Shown here in pieces: positions 16,676 through 21,745 of a DNA stretch of 46,804 nucleotides. Every line of letters begins with the position of its first letter. The stretch's first letter is position 1. This DNA is from Candidatus Jorgensenbacteria bacterium GW2011_GWB1_50_10 (GTDB taxonomy: Bacteria > Patescibacteriota > Minisyncoccia > UBA6257 > GWB1-50-10). Made by a program: the position numbers and the translations under genes. The stretch spans positions 1 to 46,804 of the forward strand of contig LCQK01000003.1 in NCBI GenBank assembly GCA_001004105.1, given 5' to 3'. The notes beneath the pieces were generated by a model. It saw only the letters and a list, made by a program, of their open reading frames with translations, was not told the DNA's origin and searched no databases.

Positions 16676-16716
16676 TGTCCTCAAAAAACGTCCATATGGA
16701 CGTTTTTTGAGGACAT
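16675..16716. terminator. 42-bp perfect palindrome with A6/T6 flanks, probable bidirectional terminator (P1)
   Basis: The palindrome reads ATGTCCTCAAAAAACGTCCAT and its exact complement. It starts at the last base of the rplI stop codon and lies between convergent rplI and rpmA. The GC-containing inner stem with T6 on both strands fits a bidirectional terminator. Outer sequence (GTCCTCA...TGAGGAC) and the CATATG centre match three other palindromes at 37949, 38593 and 43741. Confidence 0.7.
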
Positions 16717-16734
16717 TTACAAATTTGAGGACGT

Positions 16735-17007
16735 TTACAAAACAGTGACTACGTTCACGCGCTTCCTGGAGCCGTCGAAAGAGATTTTTTGTCGTTTTAA
16801 AAATTTCACTTTGCCGGCGGTTATGGCGTATAAAGTGTCGTCACCGCCGCGGCGGACGCCCATACCGGGATAAAACTTCGTGCCGCGCTGGCGGATGATT
16901 ACTTCGCCTTTCCCGACCGGTTCGCCGTCAAAAAGCTTCACGCCGAGGCGCTTTGATTCGGATTCGCGGTTGTTTCTGGCCGCGCTTTTTGCTTTGGTAT
17001 GGGCCAT
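16735..17007 (-). CDS. rpmA: 50S ribosomal protein L27
   Basis: The 90-aa protein begins [20 protein letters not shown] and contains [21 protein letters not shown] and [15 protein letters not shown], the L27 signature. The N-terminal tail normally reaches the peptidyl-transferase centre. No N-terminal cleavable extension is present. It is transcribed towards rplI, with the small coiled-coil gene directly upstream. Confidence 0.95.
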   Translation of the reverse strand: MAHTKAKSAARNNRESESKRLGVKLFDGEPVGKGEVIIRQRGTKFYPGMGVRRGGDDTLYAITAGKVKFLKRQKISFDGSRKRVNVVTVL

Positions 17008-17019
17008 GTTTACGTTAAG

Positions 17020-17241
17020 TTATTTTATGTTCAGATGGGACTTTATTTTTGTAATTTCTTCTTCAATGCGCTCTATCCATCTGGTCGTAAAGACGCGTTC
17101 TTCGTCAAGCCTGCGGATTATGGTTAGTATCTCGTCTTGAGTAGCTAAAACTTGATGCTTAAAGTCGCCGATTTCCGACTCAAGTTTGTCAAATCGGCGA
17201 TCGTGTTCATTTAGTTTTTGAATAACCCTATCCTCATTCAT
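17020..17241 (-). CDS. Small coiled-coil protein
   Basis: The roughly 73-aa product (MNEDRVIQKLNEHDRRFDKL...) is a continuous charged heptad-like helix with no membrane segment. I prefer the second Met because a TATACT -10 box sits only 3 nt from the first ATG (17250). Starting at 17250 would add only MGD. It lies 12 nt upstream of rpmA on the same strand. Function is unknown. Confidence 0.6.
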   Translation of the reverse strand: MNEDRVIQKLNEHDRRFDKLESEIGDFKHQVLATQDEILTIIRRLDEERVFTTRWIERIEEEITKIKSHLNIK

Positions 17242-17253
17242 ATCCCCCATTTT

Positions 17254-17261
17254 AGTATAAT
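17254..17261. promoter_or_regulatory. Overlapping divergent -10 boxes
   Basis: AGTATAAT reads TATAAT on the plus strand (8 nt before ATG 17270) and TATACT on the minus strand (before the coiled-coil gene). One A/T-rich box may serve two divergent, near-leaderless transcripts. Confidence 0.5.
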
Positions 17262-17269
17262 TTTACTGT

Positions 17270-17389
17270 ATGTCAAGGATTTTTCTTGTTATTTTTGGCT
17301 TATTGCTCCTTGTTACATTAAGTTTCGGGGTAGGTTATTTGGTGGGTAAGGAAGCAAACCCAGCGCCGATTATCATTGAGAAACAGTAG
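17270..17389 (+). CDS. 39-aa single-pass membrane peptide (not in ORF track)
   Basis: The frame from ATG 17270 reads MSRIFLVIFGLLLLVTLSFG, then VGYLVGKEANPAPIIIEKQ and stop. It is one transmembrane helix plus a short tail. A TATAAT box ends 8 nt upstream, and the cupredoxin-like gene starts 20 nt downstream with its own -10 box. The N-terminus resembles the anchors of the DUF5666-like proteins at 24676 and 25080. It may be a small membrane protein or the remnant of a longer anchored gene. Confidence 0.5.
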   Translation: MSRIFLVIFGLLLLVTLSFGVGYLVGKEANPAPIIIEKQ

Positions 17390-17395
17390 GTTTGT

Positions 17396-17401
17396 TATAC
17401 T
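17396..17401 (+). promoter_or_regulatory. Extended -10 promoter, leaderless start
   Basis: TGTTATACT ends 8 nt before ATG 17410. This supports ATG 17410 over the TTG at 17392 given by the ORF track. Confidence 0.6.
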
Positions 17402-17409
17402 TAAACATA

Positions 17410-17934
17410 ATGACAAGAAAACAAATCGTTATTCTTGTTGCCGTCGGTTTATTCGTGGTTTTGGGTATTGTTTTTGGTTTTGTTTTCAAACCCACAAGGG
17501 AAGTTATTACTCCAGGGGGCACTACCGGTGGGAACGCATCCGTGTCGCTTGAAGAACTGGGATTGGAGCCCGGCGACGTTTTCACAAGTGAGGTTCCCAG
17601 AAACGCAAAGCCAACGGTGCCCACGGAGCAGTCGGTTGCCGCACCCGGCGCGGAAGAAAAATTCGGGATTTTTGACATGACCGTGAGTTCTGCCGGTTTT
17701 AATCCGGAAAATATAACCGTGAATCTTGGCGACGTTGTGCAAATTAAACTCACTGCCCAAGGCGGCGATTATGATTTTGCGGTGCCTTACAGCGGGCTTT
17801 ATACTGAAGTCAAGGAAAGAGAAACGAAACAGATTACTTTCGGCGCGACATCGGCCGGGACATTCGTCTTCATGTGCCGGGATTTTTGCCCAACAGGCAA
17901 AACAATAACGGGCAGCATTATTGTTTTGCCTTAA
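17410..17934 (+). CDS. Membrane-anchored cupredoxin-like protein lacking copper ligands
   Basis: The product starts at MTRKQIVILV (174 aa). It has an N-terminal anchor (about 4-24), a flexible linker, and a cupredoxin/COX2-like beta-barrel (about 75-174): FDMTVSSAGFNPENITVNLG, GDYDFAVP, AGTFVFMCRDFCPTG. In CuA or blue-copper relatives the first site is a His (IHSF-type) and the loop is CxxxCxxxHxxM. Here the first position is Tyr/Asp and the loop is CRDFCPTGKTIT, so only two Cys remain. The family fold is likely, but copper binding is doubtful. A 12-bp inverted repeat lies in the last codons. Confidence 0.75.
   Translation: MTRKQIVILVAVGLFVVLGIVFGFVFKPTREVITPGGTTGGNASVSLEELGLEPGDVFTSEVPRNAKPTVPTEQSVAAPGAEEKFGIFDMTVSSAGFNPENITVNLGDVVQIKLTAQGGDYDFAVPYSGLYTEVKERETKQITFGATSAGTFVFMCRDFCPTGKTITGSIIVLP
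17896..17930 (+). terminator. Hairpin overlapping the 3' end of the cupredoxin-like gene
   Basis: GGCAAAACAATA and TATTGTTTTGCC form a perfect 12-bp stem with an 11-nt loop, followed by TTAATTTT. It lies within the coding region that would normally carry the copper-site His and Met, just before the stop. Confidence 0.5.
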
Positions 17935-17935
17935 T

Positions 17936-18394
17936 TTTGAATTTCTAATTTTGAATTTTGAATCAATGACAAATGACCGAATTTCGAAACAACTACGACC
18001 TTGAAGAAAGAACTGCTAAGTTTGGTGAAGATGTAATAAAATTTTGTAAAGACGTGAGACAAGACGCAATAACCAAACCAATAATCAGCCAGCTTGTTCG
18101 TTCAGGGACAAGTGTAGGAGCTAATTATATGGAAGCGAACTCGGCGAGTTCCAAGAAAGATTTTAGAAACAAGATTTTTATATGTAAAAAAGAAGCACAG
18201 GAAACAAAACACTGGTTAAGAATGATGGGCGAGTGCATTCCTGAAAAGAGAGACGAGATTAGAAAGTTATGGAAAGAAGTCCAAGAGTTAACGTTAATTT
18301 TTGGTAGAATTATATCCACTTTAGATGGTAAAAAATCAAAAAGTGATTAAAAATTAAATCATTGAGTAATTTATTCAAAATTCATAATTCAAAA
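17936..18394. mobile_element. Four-helix-bundle gene cassette bounded by AT-rich inverted repeats
   Basis: The left border TTTTGAATTTCTAATTTTGA (17936 on) and the right border (18358-18394, reverse strand TTTTGAATTATGAATTTTGA) are imperfect inverted repeats. Both also carry TCAATGA near the inner side. The single gene between them is unrelated to its neighbours, and its family includes genes of 23S rRNA intervening sequences, so a mobile cassette is plausible. Confidence 0.45.
17973..18350 (+). CDS. Four-helix bundle protein (23S rRNA IVS / S23 family)
   Basis: The 125-aa protein has the family hallmarks: LEERTAKFGEDVIKFCKDV, an LVRSGTSVGANYMEANSASS segment, and KKEAQETKHWLRMM. The family (four-helix bundle, TIGR02436-type) is known from intervening sequences in 23S rRNA genes and as stand-alone genes; related bundles assist diversity-generating retroelements. 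No reverse transcriptase or rRNA gene is present here. AT-rich inverted repeats bracket it. Its role here is unknown. Confidence 0.88.
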   Translation: MTEFRNNYDLEERTAKFGEDVIKFCKDVRQDAITKPIISQLVRSGTSVGANYMEANSASSKKDFRNKIFICKKEAQETKHWLRMMGECIPEKRDEIRKLWKEVQELTLIFGRIISTLDGKKSKSD

Positions 18395-18399
18395 TTAAA

Positions 18400-20589
18400 A
18401 TGCAACCTACAAACCACAAGATTTATATACTAATACTGGTTTTGACACTGGTGCTTATTCCACAAATGCACTCTGCGGTTGCATTTGTGGGTCCTTCCGC
18501 CGGCCAAACTCCCGGTACGGGCGGCGGCGCACTCCAACTAGACGCTAAAAGAAATCTTGGTTTTGGCACAACTTCTTCTACTCCGGCGAGCGCCTTTGAC
18601 GCGGCATCCACCGATTCCGGTTCCACCGCCCACGGCTACGTTTATATGGTCGCGTCAACGACGAACCCCGGCATTGGCCTCAAAAACTTGACTTCCGGTA
18701 ATGTTTGGCTCTGGTCGGCGCGGAACTTTGGTCCGCTTCAGCTCTATCGTGAGTCCGCGAGTTTGCCGGGCCTTGTGGTGATGGAAATTTCACCGACTGG
18801 CGAAATTGGCGTAAATGTGAGAGCCACAAGCACCGCTCGCTTTAAAGTCGGCGGCAGTGTTGAAGCAACCGGTTCTTTTGTTGGTTCGTTTTCGGGAGCT
18901 GTGGTGGCTGGTAATGTCTCATCCGACGTTTTCGGCCGCCTGCAGGGCAACGGCAACTTTGCTTTTCCGGCCTCGGTCGGCGTCGCCACTTCTTCCAAAG
19001 ACGGGTTGCCCCAGTCGCTTAGTGTTTATGGAAATGCTTATGTGAGCGGTTCGGTCGGCATCGGGACGACGGGGCCAGGGGCGAAATTAGATGTTGCTGG
19101 AACATTATTAGCAGACACTACAATCACTGTAGGCAGTGCCGATAGTATTCAGTTTATCGCAGACAGCACAGCAGCAAATGATACTGCCATAGTTGCTTAT
19201 TTGTCTTTGCGTAGAAACAATATTGAGAAGGGGTGGTTAGGGTTTGGTTCCTCTGGTGATACAGATTTAACCATATATAATGGGATTTCTGGCGGCGACA
19301 TTATTCTAACTGGCGCTGGTTCAAACAACGTCGGCATCGGGACGACGAGTCCGGAGTTGAAGTTGGACGTTAACGGAGACGTAAAATTGGGCAACAGACG
19401 CATTGTTACTGGTACAAGAGATATCGGTGCTGCGATGAATGACTGGGTAGAGATTGGAACGATAAACCACGGGGCAGGGATTGATGTCGACATCACCATT
19501 ACGGGCCACTGGACCGGCAATCTTTTCTCTCACAGATTCAAGATGTCCGCAACCTTTTATCCAGGAGGAGCAAGCACTAACTGGGTTGAACTTCCTATGA
19601 TTGAGGGTTCGGACTACAACGGTGTTCAAACAATGGCTGTAGATGCCCAATATGTAAGCAACGGTAATTACAAACTAAGGGTAAGGAAAATTGGGGGTAG
19701 CGCGAATGCTGGAGGATTTACTTTTATCTTGAGATACGACAACGGGACTTTTACTGCGTCGTCGGCATCCGGCTCCACTGGCGTAGTTGCAGCAGGTTAT
19801 AGGGGCCAGCCCGGATGGAAATTTCCGGCAGTTGCAGATAAATTTGCTGCAACAACAGAAGGTTTGTTTATTACCTCAGGCGGCAACGTCGGCATCGGGA
19901 CGACGGCGCCCGCAGGAACATTGACAGTTAAGGCAAATACAAATGGTTGGGAGGGAGGCTTACGTTTAATCAGAAACGGCGGAACTGATTATTGGGACGT
20001 TCATCCCGAAGATACGGCTACCGCATTATACTTTGGATTTAATGGCGGCGCTAAAATGATTATTGAAGGCACAACAGGCAACGTCGGCATCGGGACGACG
20101 GATCCGCAAGCGGCTTTAGATGTGGGGAGCGGCGGCATCCGGCTCGGCGGCGTAACGCGCACCACTTGGCCTGCCGGAGTTGATGCGCCGATTTATGAAA
20201 CAAGTATTTACGGCGCAAACGGCGACTTGCCTTGGCGCACCACTGCTACGGCACCCCAAACCATGCGCTATGTTTATGGGCCGTTCAGCTACGCCATGCC
20301 GTCTTGTGCCAGTGGTTATTCTCGCCAGCACCGGCTTTATGCCGAATTTGTAGATAGCATAACTACCGGAGGTCAGAAGGTTTATGTAAGGATTTACTTT
20401 GACGACGGCGCCTTCCGGGATTTTGACATTGGCGCTACCTGGGGCGGCGCGCCCTCCTATCGCACCACCTTGTCCGGGCTTTTCGCGGAATCAAACACAA
20501 ATCACGCCTATATCCAAGCGTGGATAAACGGCGTCTCCGGCCCTTATCTTGAAATCAGGAAGCTGGAGATTTGGACTTACTGCATTTAG
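18400..20589 (+). CDS. Secreted phage-tail-fibre-like protein A
   Basis: The 729-aa product has a signal peptide (about 1-28). Four copies of the tail-fibre motif (V)GIGTTxPxxxLxV occur at about residues 220, 311, 497 and 562; these are common in phage tail fibres and bacterial surface fibres. Between copies are beta-rich modules, and the C-terminus (about 600-729) is a separate domain with Cys pairs (SCASGYSRQHRLYAEFVDS, IRKLEIWTYCI). The VGIGTT copies share an identical 18-nt DNA core, GTCGGCATCGGGACGACG. No phage structural or lysis gene is nearby, so a host-encoded surface fibre is more likely than a prophage remnant. Confidence 0.75.
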   Translation: MQPTNHKIYILILVLTLVLIPQMHSAVAFVGPSAGQTPGTGGGALQLDAKRNLGFGTTSSTPASAFDAASTDSGSTAHGYVYMVASTTNPGIGLKNLTSGNVWLWSARNFGPLQLYRESASLPGLVVMEISPTGEIGVNVRATSTARFKVGGSVEATGSFVGSFSGAVVAGNVSSDVFGRLQGNGNFAFPASVGVATSSKDGLPQSLSVYGNAYVSGSVGIGTTGPGAKLDVAGTLLADTTITVGSADSIQFIADSTAANDTAIVAYLSLRRNNIEKGWLGFGSSGDTDLTIYNGISGGDIILTGAGSNNVGIGTTSPELKLDVNGDVKLGNRRIVTGTRDIGAAMNDWVEIGTINHGAGIDVDITITGHWTGNLFSHRFKMSATFYPGGASTNWVELPMIEGSDYNGVQTMAVDAQYVSNGNYKLRVRKIGGSANAGGFTFILRYDNGTFTASSASGSTGVVAAGYRGQPGWKFPAVADKFAATTEGLFITSGGNVGIGTTAPAGTLTVKANTNGWEGGLRLIRNGGTDYWDVHPEDTATALYFGFNGGAKMIIEGTTGNVGIGTTDPQAALDVGSGGIRLGGVTRTTWPAGVDAPIYETSIYGANGDLPWRTTATAPQTMRYVYGPFSYAMPSCASGYSRQHRLYAEFVDSITTGGQKVYVRIYFDDGAFRDFDIGATWGGAPSYRTTLSGLFAESNTNHAYIQAWINGVSGPYLEIRKLEIWTYCI
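19054..20100 (+). repeat. Four dispersed copies of the VGIGTT-encoding 18-mer (gene A)
   Basis: GTCGGCATCGGGACGACG occurs exactly at 19054, 19330, 19888 and 20083. Flanking sequence diverges while the core is invariant. Three further copies lie in the paralogous gene at 21914 (one mismatch), 22121 and 22427. Confidence 0.85.
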
Positions 20590-20602
20590 AATTATTGGAG
20601 AT

Positions 20603-20953
20603 ATGTTTCAGGACAAAAAAATCATAATAATTCTCGGGGTAGTCGCGGTTGTGCTTGCGGCTCTCGTTATTTACGTTTTTTTGATCCGTCCCGAAAGAGG
20701 AATTTTTCCAGGGCTTGGAGGCGCGCCCGTGGGCGAGGAAGAGCTTGAGGCAGAGAGGATAAGAACCGTCACCGGCGTTGACGAAAACAAGGGTTTTATC
20801 CCCTTGGTCGAGGGGGGCGTGATTACTGGTGTGGCAACCGGTTCCGCGCCGATTCAGGCTTCGCCGCAGGAACCATCCGGCGAAGTAGTGGGTCCCGCCC
20901 CGTCGGACCTTCAGAGTGAGATAGAGAAAATCCGCGAGCAAAGGACGCAGTGA
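20603..20953 (+). CDS. Small membrane-anchored protein with coiled-coil tail
   Basis: I start at ATG 20603 (MFQDKKIIIILG), after TTGGAG, rather than at the ORF-track start, which overlaps the tail-fibre gene. The 116-aa product has an N-terminal transmembrane helix (about 5-27), a low-complexity Gly/Pro/Glu domain, and a short helical end (LQSEIEKIREQRTQ). There is no known family. It overlaps the MNT gene by 4 nt (GTGA), so it is translationally coupled to the toxin-antitoxin pair. It may still belong functionally to the tail-fibre gene upstream. Confidence 0.65.
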   Translation: MFQDKKIIIILGVVAVVLAALVIYVFLIRPERGIFPGLGGAPVGEEELEAERIRTVTGVDENKGFIPLVEGGVITGVATGSAPIQASPQEPSGEVVGPAPSDLQSEIEKIREQRTQ

Positions 20954-21309
20954 ATTTCAATAAAATCGTTAGTCGTTTAACGCAAATGCCAGCAACCGTT
21001 CAAAAATTAAATACCGAAGCAATTGTTCAAAAAATCCTCGACCATTACCGGGGCGATGTTCTAAAAATCATTCTTTTCGGCTCTCAAGTGAGGGGCGAAG
21101 AAGACGAATGGAGCGATCTGGATTTAATCGTTATTAGGAATACGGAGGAACGTTTTGTTGAACGGTTGAGTAAGACGCCGATTCTGCCTCAATCCGCCGA
21201 TATCTTCGTTTACACCCCCGAAGAATTTGAACGGATGAAAGAAGGCGAGAACCAGTTTATTTTAAGCGCGCTTCAGGGGGCCAAAGTCGTTTATTCAAAA
21301 AACCGATGA
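20950..21309 (+). CDS. mntA: MNT-type nucleotidyltransferase (antitoxin of HEPN-MNT pair)
   Basis: The 119-aa protein has the minimal nucleotidyltransferase motif GSx10DxD (FGSQVRGEEDEWSDLDLIVI) and a later Asp in ADIFVY. In HEPN-MNT systems this protein neutralises the HEPN ribonuclease, in characterised cases by AMPylating it. The next gene is a HEPN protein overlapping by 4 nt (ATGA), the standard arrangement. GTG is the likely start. The symbol is by analogy. Confidence 0.85.
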   Translation: MNFNKIVSRLTQMPATVQKLNTEAIVQKILDHYRGDVLKIILFGSQVRGEEDEWSDLDLIVIRNTEERFVERLSKTPILPQSADIFVYTPEEFERMKEGENQFILSALQGAKVVYSKNR

Positions 21310-21731
21310 AGAATAGTTTGCAAAACGCCAAGAGGTGGCTGAAACAGGCGGAATATGATTTTGGAGAAGCCGAGAAACTTCTTCGCGGAAATGATTTTTC
21401 TTATGCCTGTTTTTTTGCCGAGCAGGCCGCCCAAAAATCGTTAAAAGCGTTTCTTTTTTGGCGAGGCAAACGGTTTGTCGCCATTCACTCGGTCGGCGCT
21501 CTTTTGGAAGAGGCGTTTCTTTTGGACCCCGCTTTCGGAGAATTGATCGGGAAAGGGAAAAAATTGGACCATTACTATCTCGCCTCTCGCTATCCCGACG
21601 CCCTGCCGGAACCCGCCATTCCTTCAGAATCATATGTCAAAGAAGATGCGGAAGGAGCCATAACGATCGCCGGGGAAATTTTAAACCGGTCGCGCGAAAT
21701 TATTGGAGGTGGCGGTTCGCGGGGTTTATAA
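21306..21731 (+). CDS. hepT: HEPN-domain protein (toxin of HEPN-MNT pair)
   Basis: The 141-aa helical protein begins NAKRWLKQAEYDFGEAEKLL and continues YACFFAEQAAQKSLKAFLFW, the HEPN helices. The RNase motif Rx4H is present (RFVAIHSV), but the Tyr of the common Rx4-6HxY form is replaced by Val, so the usual AMPylation target is missing. HEPN toxins cleave RNA. The pair sits between two paralogous tail-fibre-like genes. Whether it is an active toxin-antitoxin system or a remnant cannot be told from sequence. Confidence 0.82.
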   Translation: MKNSLQNAKRWLKQAEYDFGEAEKLLRGNDFSYACFFAEQAAQKSLKAFLFWRGKRFVAIHSVGALLEEAFLLDPAFGELIGKGKKLDHYYLASRYPDALPEPAIPSESYVKEDAEGAITIAGEILNRSREIIGGGGSRGL

Positions 21732-21732
21732 T
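21727..21732 (+). promoter_or_regulatory. -10 box for tail-fibre-like gene B
   Basis: TATAAT overlaps the HEPN stop region, 13 nt before ATG 21746. It supports the start at 21746 rather than the ORF-track start at 21458. Confidence 0.45.
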
Positions 21733-21745
21733 TATAACGCAAACC

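Noticed and set aside
21458-21745. N-terminal extension of tail-fibre gene B
   Set aside because: It overlaps the HEPN gene out of frame and precedes a clear signal peptide at 21746.
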